The notes under the pieces were generated by a model. That model searched no databases. It had not been told where the DNA came from and was given only the letters and a program-made list of their open reading frames with translations. Positions 10,201-19,556 of a stretch of 64,000 bases of DNA are shown in pieces (positions within the stretch are counted from its first letter, which is position 1; the number at the start of each line of letters is the position of its first letter). Source of the stretch: Zoroaster sp. YZ-2022 (lineage: Eukaryota; Echinodermata; Asteroidea; Forcipulatida; Zoroasteridae). A program made the translations under genes and the position numbers. The DNA is taken from positions 39,386,679 to 39,450,678 of the forward strand of contig CM055822.1 of assembly GCA_029582265.1 (NCBI GenBank), in the 5' to 3' direction.

Positions 10201-12628
10201 ACATCCTTGCTGGCACACGGATTAAGGAACGTTCTGATGAAGCAAATGGACAGGGCAGCCTACAGGCAATTAAGAAGATGGAAGGCATCTTTCCACGTTC
10301 AAATAAGAGAGCACACCATTATGGGACGAACCGAAAATAGAATATTCCTCAACAACACCATACTGCTAAAAGAAGGGAAGTCAAGTATAGTTAGGAAGGG
10401 CTACACTTACAGTAAAGGAGGAAGTATCACAAAGGTTACTAAACGAATAGGGGAACGGTTTCAGGGGGTTTCCCGAAAAGTAACCTGTAGGAACTTGAAG
10501 TCAATGTCGCTACATCAACGATTAGGACCTCTGTTTTTCAAACAAAGCACCTCTTACACCTGTCATGGCCAGTGATGTACAGAAAATACATCAAATTGAC
10601 TTAGTAAGTATGGTGAAATTAGCAGATACGAGTGCAAATGAAACATACAGGTACATTCTCAGTATTATGGATATTTTCAGCAGATACGTTTGGCTTTACC
10701 CATTTGGCGTCCAAAAATAGTAAAGTAATTGCTAGGACACTTCAGGACCTATATTTGTCCGAAGGTCAGCCAAAGGTTTACAGGTGACAGAGCAAAGAAT
10801 TCATGGGATATGTCAATACGTTTTGTAAGAAAATGGAATAATTAGAGTAAGAGGACGACCATACCACCCCAAGCCAAGGGAAAATTGAATCGTCGCATCG
10901 CACATGGAAAAGAAAACTTATGTTCGATGTGGTGAAATTAAAGAAAAATAACTGGGCACGACAAGTAAAGGTATGCTTTTCTGCGAAACACCGAATTTCA
11001 TGAGGCAATTCAGGCGACACCATTTGAAATTTACCACGGACGAAAGGTCAATACTAAAATTCCTTCATTGCCAAATGATGAATCCCATGGTAATGATAAT
11101 TCTCGGCTGTGCGAAGTTCAACGTATTCGAGATAAAGCCAATCGTGCCTCTAGGCTGAGCGCAGAAACAATGGTTAAAAGATCAATGGCAAAACGTCCAC
11201 CCAGTCTGTACTTAGTTGGCGACAAGGTTTGGTCAGATTAAGTGGGAAAGGCAAAGTGTCAGTAGAATTGTGCATGAGGAGAAGTTATCAAAACAAATTA
11301 TAAACTTCATACGTATAAGGTGAAAATCACAGCGGATGGTAAAGTGCTTGAAAAGTGGTTTCGTGTTGCTGACGTAGCCACGGTGACGCAATCCATGGAA
11401 ACTGACCGACAGAATTTACACACGAGTCTCTTGAAGAAAGTAATAGAAAGTTTGCCAGTGCGATAACGATGCGTGTGATCGGCGTTCCTTGTGTTCAACA
11501 AAATGTCCCAACTTTGTTGCAAAGATTCTCTTTTGAATTGTATAATAAAAGAAGCACAAGTTAAGAAGGGTGAAGATTTAGGGACTATGTCAAACAAACC
11601 AATACAGTCTTCGATTTTTCAGCAATATTAGTCGACATAGATTTTTGAGACTGCTCACGACGACTTAATTACACACGCGCTATAGAACAGGAATTGGTTC
11701 CAGAAGGAGACATACCAAGAGACGGAAATTGTATGTTTCATTCTCTTGCTCAAAGCTTGAGTTGTTTGTTGGGCAATCAGTATGACCAACAAACTATTAG
11801 GTCTGATGTGATATCATGGTTACGTCTAAACCCAGTGTAGAGGGATCACCTTTCTGAATTTGTGCCTAATCTAACATGGGATGAATATTTACATAGAATG
11901 TCAGGTAATGAGTGGGAGACCACATCTCCTTACACGCTGCTGCCAATACCTATCACGTTAGAATAGGGTTGTTTCTAGTCAACATCGCGGATAACATTTA
12001 TTGAGCCAGATAACTCCGATGTAACTATCAGGACAGTCTATCTTGGGCATGAATACGAATTCCATTACATTAGGTTAGAACCAATGACCAGGATCACGAA
12101 CAGGTAATAACATGTGCCCTGAACATTCCAGTCTTGATCATGATAACTCATTTGATGATCCACCGGATCTTTCTATGCACACATCTCACCTCAATCGCAC
12201 GAGTGCAAAGAGCCTTATTTGCATCATGTTTCGGACACACGATTTTGCTTTGCCATTTCCCAAACGAGATATTGCAACATATTCTTCGACACATTGTGTC
12301 TTTGTCAGCAACTCATATTGGCATGTTTAAGGGATTCTTTTCCCATTAAGTGAACGATTCAGTGCCCTCTTGTCGGATATGCCCTACCGAGGATACACGT
12401 TTCCCCAAGTGTAGTGACTTATATGGAGGACAATCTGATGAGATTCCTGCTGGCCAGCTGCGTGACTGGTCATTAACCAAACTGTGTCAGTTTATTGGTA
12501 GAAGCAGTGGGCCGCAGAACTGCGCCGTGTTTTGGTTGGTTTATAAAGGCAAGGTTGTAGTTTGTGCGCTCGGTTTTGGTTGGTTTAAGTTATATGATTT
12601 TTACCCATCAGGAGGATGGGCCAAGTAG
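10201..12628 (+). pseudogene. Integrase core plus OTU protease transposase gene, decayed
   Basis: The exon opens after an acceptor at 10200. The integrase core lies at about 10580-10960: first Asp in IHQIDLVSM, then YILSIMDIFSRYVWLYP, a second region GQPKVYR..KEF, and RGRPYHP...QGKIESSH carrying the catalytic Glu, which gives a D,D-35-E layout. A chromodomain-like/GPY-type tail follows (PPSLYLVGDKV, then KWFRVADVATVTQ near 11350). At 11690-12090 is an OTU domain with PRDGNCMFHSLAQS (catalytic Asp/Cys) and GHEYEFHYIRLEP (catalytic His). A possible F-box-like helix, FPNEILQHILRHIV, follows near 12255. Several stops and frameshifts (10338, 10720, 11840, 11965) make this copy non-autonomous as assembled. 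OTU proteases remove ubiquitin; their role in transposition is unknown. Confidence 0.75.
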
Positions 12629-13470
12629 AACTTTCATTGAACATTCATTGTTGGGGGAAGGGATATACACTACACCAAAAAGAAATATTAATAAATATTA
12701 ATTTTGAACCAGTAACTAATCTTTGCAAGATTTCATCGTTTTAGCAGATTGTTCTGTACATTTTCCAGGTTACGAATCTACTGATGAACACTGTAAATAA
12801 TTTTAATCAAATGTGAAGGGAGAGAGAACGTTTGTTTCTGAAGTTTCCGATTTGTTTGCCTGCAGTTTCTAATGTAATGCAGGGAGGACAAATATTTTTA
12901 AATTATTTTTTGGGGTTGGGATGGAGAGATTGAACATATAGTACTCAATAGTACAATCTTGAAGTTCACAGTTATAGTATTAGCTTAACTTTACTTGTTA
13001 ATAAGTGTAGTATTACTATATTTATAGTTATAGTACTCTACATGTTTCTGTTATAGTTATAGTACTTTATAAACAACCTTGAAGTTCACAGTTATATTTG
13101 AATTAACTGTTATTTTACTTGTTAATAAGTGTAGTATCACTGTTATGTAGTGTACAAGTTAGTTAATTATAAAGTTAAGACTAAATTCGGTTTCTGATCC
13201 ACGCATATATTTATATTTCACTCCGCATTAGTGTTTTGTTTAAATTTATTGTAATATTATTAATATTAATTAAAGTCAAAATTACCTGACTGACATTAAC
13301 ATTCTGCTCTTTGTTATAAATGACTTTTCTTTCCACAGGGATTAAACTTGGCCTTAGGTTTTCCCAAATGGTATATGGTCTGTTGTCCAGTATTGTTCTT
13401 CACCCTCTATAACCATGTACCATACATAATACATTATTAAGAAACAGTTATAGACAAAACTTGGTGAAGA
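12629..13470. repeat. Transposon 3' region with a diverged tandem duplication
   Basis: No coding signal. At 12957-13150 a segment of about 120 bp (starting CTTGAAGTTCACAGTTATA) is duplicated in tandem with divergence. TTATAGTTATAGTACT words recur between the copies. The rest is AT-rich and likely to be 3' untranslated sequence of the transposase gene. Confidence 0.5.
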
Positions 13471-13472
13471 GG

Positions 13473-13664
13473 ATAAGTAAAGACTACTTGCGGTGACACC
13501 ATGTGAAACTCTTTATTGAGTGGTAATTAGTTCTGAAAAGAACTGGAGGTTATGATGACAACAGAGCATACTGATCGAAACGTCGAGTTGTAACCTCTAG
13601 TTCTTTTCAGAACTAATACCACTCAGAGACTCACAAGGTGTCACCACAATTAGTCTTTACTTAT
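13473..13664. mobile_element. Foldback MITE, about 192 bp
   Basis: Near-complete inverted repeat: ATAAGTAAAGACTA at the left and TAGTCTTTACTTAT at the right. The arms pair through GGTGACACCATGTG / CACAAGGTGTCACC and TAGTTCTGAAAAGAACT on both sides of a small loop containing GATCGAAACGTCGAGTTG. A half copy of the same family lies at 50662-50763. Non-coding; it sits inside the integrase-OTU transposon, so it is a later insertion. Confidence 0.8.
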
Positions 13665-14465
13665 ATTGACAATTATTACTTGTAGTGCTCGCAACATTTT
13701 GGAAATGACAGACTTGCTATTGGGTTGCACTTTTGTGTATCGTTTGCAAGATGTACACTTTCAACAGGAACAAATTATGCCCATCTGGCTGACCAGGGTG
13801 TCGAAAAAGGGAGGCAGACGGCAAAAGTGAAGGGTTGGGCACATGATCCCGCCGATGTGGCTGACTGACTGAAAACAAAACTACCGATGATTATACAAAC
13901 CCTATTAAACGATAGGCAATTTGATAGAAATTTGAAAGTTAGACTTTTGGTTTATGTTATTACATATTTACCAGTGTTGAATAAAACATTAACTGATAAT
14001 GACACACACCTTATCTTTTTTGTTTACATTTTATTTATATAAAGTTTATCGTGGGATTAATATTAGGTTACTTAAACTTGGAACCCCTGCTACTTTTCTT
14101 GGTGGCTAAGAACCTATGTATTTTAACTGTTTATTATTGCCCATAATAACATTGTTTGTTTTAGTTAAGAATTGGCTGTTTCAAACTCCTTTTAAAGAAA
14201 CATACCAAATCCGTTCAAACGGAGTTCGAAATCAGATTTGTAATTTATTCTTCAGGGGCATCAATGGGCTTCGTACTTACAGTCCAAAACTGGTATGTTA
14301 AATAGTACACCAGTGGTGCTCATATGAAGCACGATAATTCAGACACTATTAAATTAACACCAGTGGTTTTAACAAGCTAATTTTGCAGTAGAGCGCTGTG
14401 ACATGAAATTGTTCTAAATTGGTTTTAACTTCCCAACGTTACGTGTTCAAACATTATTTGAGTTA
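13665..14465. other. Transposon interior downstream of its gene; nothing recognised
   Basis: AT-rich sequence up to the right TIR. Short open frames (for example around 14116-14301) show no recognisable domain. No RNA gene or conserved motif seen. Confidence 0.4.
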
Positions 14466-14956
14466 TGGGCCCGCGGACGCAATGGGCCGGACATAATGGG
14501 CCCGCGGACGTAATGAGTCGGACGTAATGGACCCGCGGACGTAATGGGTCGGACGTAATGGTTCCGCGGACGCAATGGGTCGACGTAATGGTTCCGCGGA
14601 CGCAATGGGTCGGACGTAATGGTTCCGCGGACAATGCCGGTCCGGACGCAATGGTTCCGCAGACGTAATGGGTCGGACGCAATGGTTCCGCGGACGCAAT
14701 GGGTCGGACGTAATGGTTCCGCGGACGCAATGGGTCGGACGTAATGGTTCCGCGGACGTAATGGGTCGGACGCAATGGTTCCGCGGACGTAATGGGTCGG
14801 ACGCAATGGTTCCGCGGACGTAATGGGTCGGACGCAATGGTTCCGCGGACGTAATGGGTCGGACGTAATGGTTCCGCGGACGTAATAGGTCGGACGTAAT
14901 GGGCCCAAATCGGTTCGCGGACATAATGGTACTTGCGGACATTATGGTCCGGAACA
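14466..14956 (-). repeat. Right terminal inverted repeat made of 31-bp subrepeats
   Basis: Inverted partner of 7674-8099, with about 12 units and the same unique outer segment ending GGTCCGGAACA. The arms differ in unit number (426 versus 491 bp), which fits repeat expansion or contraction after insertion. Confidence 0.9.
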
Positions 14957-15230
14957 CACGTTCGATGAAGCACCGACATACTGTTCAATTTTTGTGAAAT
15001 TTATGAAGGTTGATGGTCGTTATTCACACTCGGTAACGCGCGACTTTGTAGCCGACGTAGCTCATATACCTTCTCCCGCTCGAGAGAATAAATGTTCTTT
15101 TAACAATGAAGCGCAGCATTTAGAATACGAAATTTGCTTCAAGACAGAAAATAAAAAAGCCTTTGTACGAGCAACCTTTTTTGGTGCTGTAAACACGGGA
15201 ATCTGTTTCGATATAAAAGTTGAGATTTAA
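14957..15230 (+). pseudogene. 3' part of Polinton gene copy 1
   Basis: After the second CACGTT copy the reading continues EAPTYCSIFVKFMKVDGRY, then ADVAHIPSPARENKCSFNN and a C-terminal beta-rich segment KKAFVRATFFGAVNTGICFD, with stop at 15230. The sequence aligns with the second gene copy at 15470-15580 plus 17600-17740, which proves that 7474-7673 and this segment form one gene. The mainly beta C-terminus could be a capsid or fibre-type fold, but I cannot assign one. Confidence 0.7.
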
Positions 15231-15282
15231 AATTCACAGGCAGAGACATTAATAAATAAAACAAATAAATAGTAAATACAAA

Positions 15283-15580
15283 TGGCGAGTATTTACGGTC
15301 CTAATCGAAAGAACAACGAGCGAATTTCATTCAAAAATAATAACCCAGCCATTTATGAATATCATATAATCATATCGCTCCGTTTGAAATTCATCAAATG
15401 ATACCGTTGATGAATTCAATGGGAAGACTACCCATTTATCTCGAGTGGAAAGGAAATATGAGTCAACCCTCGATAGAGAACCGGCATACTGTTCAATTTT
15501 TGCAAAAAGAATCAAGGGTGAAAATATTTCTTATTCAATCACGTCAAAACGGTACTTTGTAGCCAATCGGGCTTATATAA
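15283..15580 (+). pseudogene. 5' part of Polinton gene copy 2 (tandem duplicate), split by L2
   Basis: ATG 15283 begins MASIYGPNRKNNERISFKNN, one substitution plus a few changes from copy 1. The frame shifts near 15360 and then runs through HQMIPLMNSMGRLPIYLEW and REPAYCSIFAKRIKGENIS up to the L2 insertion. The 45 bp before the ATG repeat the end of the minor-capsid candidate (GGCAGAGACATTAATAA at 7402 and 15239), so the duplication unit included the upstream junction. Confidence 0.7.
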
Positions 15581-17585
15581 TAATAATAATAATAATAATA
15601 AAGATTTTTAGCGCGCACATATCCACCCTGCTGGGCGCTCAAGGCGCGGAAACAAAGAAAAAACATGAATACAAACAATATACAATGATAGCATGGGGAA
15701 ACAAATAAATAAATAGAATGAATAAATAAATTATGTACCGAGATACATGTACCTACAATGCAATTACAAATATACATCATCTTTGAAGAGTTGTGACATA
15801 AGATGAGTTTTAAGCATCGACTTAAATCTGGTTATACTATGACAAGATATGAGTTTAGTTGGAAGATGATTCCAGAGTCTCGGTGCTGCGACAGAAAACG
15901 ACCTATCACCCCAGTTCCGTTTTGAAGTTGGTTCCTTTAGGTGTGACATGTTGCTGGAGCGCAAATTGCGTGATGGAGTGTAGACTTTAAGCAGTTCAGA
16001 CATATAAATTGGAGCAATGTTATTAAAAGATTTGTGAACAATTAGCATAAGTTCAAAAACAATTCTCTGTGAAACAGGAAGCCAGTGCAGTTCTTTCAAG
16101 ATTGGCGTGATATGGCATGACTTTCTGGACAAAGTCACAACACGAGCTGCTGTGTTTTGTATGTGCTGAAGACGAGATATTTGATTCTGCGGGAGACCGT
16201 AAAGGAGAGCATTCCCGTTATCGAGCCGTGATGTGAGAAACGCATGTATAATTTGTTCAGCAGCACTTTTATTCAAGTATTTCCTAATTCGGCTTATATT
16301 TCTGATATGAAATTATGATATGCGAACAATGTTGGAGATATGTGGTTTTAAAGTCATTGTCGAGTCAAATATAACACCCAAATTACGTGCATGTAATGAG
16401 GGGGTTATCTGCGAGACACCAATTGTAATAAATGGAAGAGAAACTTTAGACAATTGCTGACGTGATCCAAATAGAACAAATTCTGTTTTTTCATCGTTCA
16501 ATTTCAGGAAGTTTTGTCTCATCCAACTTCGAATCTCTTGAATACATTTCTTCAGTGTTTTAATGCAGGAATCGGCAGGTTCTTGAGAAGATTTAAAAGT
16601 AATGTAAAGCTGCGTGTCATCAGCGTAAACATGGTAATTTAAATTATATTTCAAAATGATATCACGAACTGTAAAGGTATAAACAGTAAACCACTGTGGG
16701 CCGAGCACAGAGCCTTGGGGTACAGAATAGTCAAGAATAACAGGCTCGGAGATAGCGTTACCAATACAAACATGCTGAGGCCTATTTAAAAGGTAGGACT
16801 TACACCAATCCAGGGCTGTGTCATGTATTCCAAGATGATATTGAAGGCGGGAGAGAAGGATTTTATGATCGACAGTGTCAAAAGCGGCGCTTAAGTCTAA
16901 CAAAACTAATGCAGTGATTTTCCCCTCATCCATGGCAGATAAAATGTCATTGTTGACGCGAAGAAGAGCAGTTTCCATTCCATGAAATGGTTTGTAGGCT
17001 GACTGAAATGTGTCCGACAGGTTATTAGCACGAACATGGTCAGAGATCAGTGATGAAACAACTCGCTCGATTGTTTTTCCAAGGTACTTTAAATTCGCTA
17101 CTGGTCGGTAAGTTTTTAAAACTTCCTTGTCCAAATTGGGTTTCTTTAGGAGTGGTTTAACATGAGCAACCTTCTGGCTATTAGGGAAACAACCGGAAGA
17201 AAGAGATCTGTTTACAATAATTGTGATATACTTAGCAAACACATCAATATTTTGTTTTATTAGCGAAGTTGGCACTGGATCAAGTTCACATGATTTTTGA
17301 TGGCGATTTCATGATGAGTTTCTTGATCTCCGTAAACTAGTTGGCTCAAACATGGACAGTCTACATTGTGGGTCTTTGCGTGATGGTGTTTGTGATAGAA
17401 TGGCAGGTACTGAGGGAAAAGAACGACGGATATTCTCAATGTTTGTGACAAAAAAGTTTGAAAAAGCATTTGCGAGGTCCTGATCGGAGTGTGTAGATGG
17501 AAGCACTGGAGCTTTGGGTTTATGAAGCAGCTTTTCAACAATGTTAAAGAGTTTTTTCTGATCACCAGAGCTATATATTCTCTAC
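15577..17585 (-). mobile_element. L2-like non-LTR retrotransposon, 5'-truncated
   Basis: Minus-strand insertion with an (ATA)n tail at 15577-15600. It carries the endonuclease-RT linker, a reverse transcriptase and the C-terminal domain, but no endonuclease, so it is 5'-truncated at about 17585. Flanking words GCTTATATA (left) and GCTATATAT (right) suggest a short target duplication. The 3' tail is shared with fragments at 1.1 kb and, more distantly, 39 kb. Confidence 0.8.
15764..17565 (-). pseudogene. L2-like reverse transcriptase ORF2 fragment
   Basis: The reverse transcriptase block (17275-16313) is open for 320 residues. Motifs include TYRPVANLKYLGKTIERVV, FQSAYKPFHGMETALLRV, LVLLDLSAAFDTVDHKILL, the SVPQGSVLGP motif, and the catalytic YADDTQLY. 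A break at about 16300 precedes the typical C-terminal module (LQHIQNTAARVV, ILKELHWLPVSQRI, APRLWNHLPTKL) ending near 15764. These are hallmarks of the CR1/L2 group. Upstream, 17565-17260 encodes the linker with PSTHSDQDLANAFSNFFV in shifted frames. Template-primed reverse transcription would be its role in an intact element; this copy lacks the endonuclease. Confidence 0.85.
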
Positions 17586-17786
17586 TACCAATTAATTTAA
17601 TGTAGAACTTTCTTTTGCCGCAGTACCTCAGCTTTTAGAATGCGGAATTTGCTTCAAAACGGAATATAAAGAAGTCTTTGTACAAGCGACCTTTTTTGGC
17701 GCTTTAGACACGGGAATCTGTTTCGATATAAAAATTGGAAGTTTTTCATTGGGTTATAAATATAATCCATCATTATTATTAGAATA
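17586..17786 (+). pseudogene. 3' part of Polinton gene copy 2
   Basis: Resumes after the L2 insertion and matches copy 1 through ATTTGCTTCAA, FFGALDTGICFDIK and neighbouring codons. The normal stop after the GICFDIK segment is lost and the frame runs on to a TAA at 17784-17786, overlapping the start of the next gene (TAATGATG). Confidence 0.65.
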
Positions 17787-18389
17787 ATGATGGATGCGTT
17801 ACCAACCTTACCAGTCATGAACGTCGAGGGTAATGTAGCTTTGCCGCTAACGGTAGATGTGAATGCGTTTCGATTACAACAAATCAACGACATCAAGAAA
17901 GAAATTTCCGTGGAGCGCAGCGAGCGTGAGAGATCGTATAAAAAATACAATAAAATAGATTCAACCTTATCTATCGTAGAAACGATGGCAGAATGCGTAG
18001 GTGTCGCGGCTGGATCCATTGGAATAGCCAGTATAGCCAGCGTCGTAGCGGCGCCTGTCGGATTTGTCCTTGAAGGAATAGCCATCGGGTTAGGTGGTAT
18101 GGCGGTGGCGATAAAATACGCGAAATACAAGCTCGGTAAAAAAGCAAAGAAACATAACGAGATTAGAATTTTAGCCGACAGTAAACTCAACACCATCAAT
18201 AGTTACGTATCAAAAGCGATCGAAGATGGTCTTATAAGTCAAGAAGAATTTGTTTTAATCAGCAATGAACGAGCAAAATACTCGGAGATGAAAGAAAACA
18301 TTAGAAAGAGATTCGCTCCTAAAGACGCTCCGCCAGACGTCGAAAAAGACCTTGTAAAAAAACTTTTGAATTTACCGTCAAAGCCATAG
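17787..18389 (+). CDS. Polinton protein with Gly/Ala-rich hydrophobic core, intact
   Basis: Uninterrupted 200-codon frame from ATG 17787 (a second ATG at 17790 is equally possible) to a stop at 18387-18389. The N-terminus is neutral. Residues 30-55 are a charged helix (EISVERSERERSYKKYNK). Residues 66-110 form a long Gly/Ala/Val-rich hydrophobic stretch (GSIGIASIASVVAAPVGFVL, LGGMAVAI), followed by a basic segment (YKLGKKAKKH) and a helical, Lys-rich C-terminus. I know similar proteins from animal Polintons, without an assigned role; membrane insertion or pore formation is inference. It is the only Polinton gene here that is fully open, next to heavily broken neighbours. It overlaps the run-on stop of gene copy 2. 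Confidence 0.8.
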   Translation: MMDALPTLPVMNVEGNVALPLTVDVNAFRLQQINDIKKEISVERSERERSYKKYNKIDSTLSIVETMAECVGVAAGSIGIASIASVVAAPVGFVLEGIAIGLGGMAVAIKYAKYKLGKKAKKHNEIRILADSKLNTINSYVSKAIEDGLISQEEFVLISNERAKYSEMKENIRKRFAPKDAPPDVEKDLVKKLLNLPSKP

Positions 18390-18425
18390 AAAAATCTCAT
18401 GAAAATCCCGCTGCTAACGGCAAAG

Positions 18426-18858
18426 CTAAATATTTTTTAACTCATCGATAACGAGATTAAAATTTATTCTCGCTTCAGCGAGAGTTTTGTTTTTATTTAC
18501 CCAAAACCCTCCGCATCTTGTGCATAATGGTGGAGACGTCTTTGTGCCCATGTTACATTTTATACACGGTCTTGGTATAGATTTTCCTTTACCAATAACG
18601 GTAGTGATGCAACGCGCAAAATACATCCCCTACTACACACGGTCGATTACTGTTTTTAGTTTTACCTACTAAAAGCCATTCACAAAAACTAATATTTTCA
18701 ACTGGCAAAGCATTAACATGCTTTTTAATCGGCAATAGTTAATCAGTTTTAATCGATCTACCGTGCTTGCCGGAAGGTTCGCCAATCTTAATATTACTTT
18801 TTTCAACAAACTCTTTGAGTTGCGCTGTAGTTTGTGACTAAAATCTATTAGCATCCAT
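18426..18858 (-). pseudogene. Polinton SAP-like/zinc-ribbon small protein, frameshifted
   Basis: Starts at the ATG complementary to 18856-18858 and is broken within seven codons. In the next frame it reads TTAQLKEFVEKSNIKIGEPS, a SAP-like helix pattern, then NALPVENISFCEWLLVGKTK and CVVGDVFCALHHYR. In a third frame it ends with two Cys pairs (CIKC...CTRCGGFWVNK), a probable zinc ribbon. About 140 residues in total. Nucleic-acid binding is inferred from the SAP and zinc-like features. It is convergent with the intact gene at 17787 and is the last Polinton-like coding region before the right boundary. Confidence 0.5.
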
Positions 18859-18879
18859 CGTCTTTACTATAGACTACAT

Positions 18880-19196
18880 TTTATGAATTCGTTTTTTCAA
18901 TTTTGTAAGTTTTTGTTTGTATATCTTTTTTTTTTGGCCTCCAATTTGGGGGCGATTAAAAAAACAAAAAAACAAGCGACCCTCCTCAGATAAAAAAAAA
19001 AAACTGATCTGGAGAGCAAGCCATGGCAGTCGACCTGAACCGGTTAAAACCGGTTTTTGGCAAATGGCCCAGAACCCCCCTACCCATCTTCCCCCAAAAA
19101 ACATTTTTTGGGGAAATCCCCTAATATCGCAGAACCCACAAAAAACATTTTTTGGGGAAATCCCCTAATATCGCAGAACCCCCATTTTATATACTA
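18880..19196. repeat. Likely Polinton right boundary: palindromic direct repeats
   Basis: Two direct copies of a unit of about 45 bp (19093-19137, 19139-19183). Each contains a 22-bp perfect palindrome (CCCC-A6-C-... symmetrical with T6-GGGG) and a second small hairpin GGGGAAATCCCC. Homopolymer-rich sequence precedes it. The Polinton coding region ends at 18.86 kb and a Tx1/L1-like fragment starts at 19.197 kb, so the Polinton terminus should lie here, but I cannot define a terminal inverted repeat without the left end. Confidence 0.4.
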
Positions 19197-19556
19197 CTAA
19201 TACATTAAATTTGGGGCATAAACAGACACAACCCCGAGTTTGATCCCCTCCCACATAAATTCACACTTAACAATACGACCTTCTTTGTCATTATCTTTGT
19301 TTATGGGTTTAATTCCACTTTTGTGTGATGCTAAGATAGCCACTCCCCTCGAAGAACTGTCACCATGCCTGAAGAAAGTATCCCCTTTTTGGGATCCCCA
19401 CTGTTGTTTCCAGAAATCTTCGTCTCCCTGAATACTATTTGTTTCTTGTAAGCAAATAATATCATGTTTTTCCCGTTTCAAGTGGTTAAAGATAGTCTCT
19501 CTTTTCTCGTTATTTCGGATTCCATTTGCATTTAAAGTGGTTATCTTAAACATCAC
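19197..19556 (-). pseudogene. Tx1/L1-like non-LTR endonuclease N-terminus, truncated
   Basis: Apurinic-type endonuclease start: ITTLNANGIRN, IICLQETNSI with the catalytic Glu, FFRHGDSSSRGVAIL, and GVVSVYAPN. About 120 residues are open, then the domain stops abruptly at 19197, where the palindromic repeats begin. No reverse transcriptase follows, so the 3' part of the element is missing, which is unusual for target-primed insertions and suggests a deletion or rearrangement. Confidence 0.8.

Larger units (their letters stand above)
7674..14956 (+). mobile_element. Integrase-OTU DNA transposon (Ginger1-like) with minisatellite TIRs
   Basis: The element is bounded by perfect inverted ends, TGTTCCGGACC... 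on the left and ...GGTCCGGAACA on the right, with TG/CA termini as in retroviral-type integration. Each end is directly flanked by CACGTT (7668-7673 and 14957-14962), a 6-bp target duplication. Inside lie an intron-containing gene with a DDE integrase core and an OTU cysteine protease domain. This domain pair is known from Ginger1 transposons, which are cut-and-paste elements using a gypsy-integrase-like transposase. Ginger1 elements are described with shorter TIRs and CCGG/CCGT-type duplications, so this may be a divergent lineage. It is inserted in a Polinton gene and so is younger than the Polinton. Length 7283 bp. Confidence 0.8.

Noticed and set aside
18880..19196. Definite Polinton terminal inverted repeat
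   Set aside because: The opposite end is outside the window, so an inverted match and a target duplication cannot be shown.
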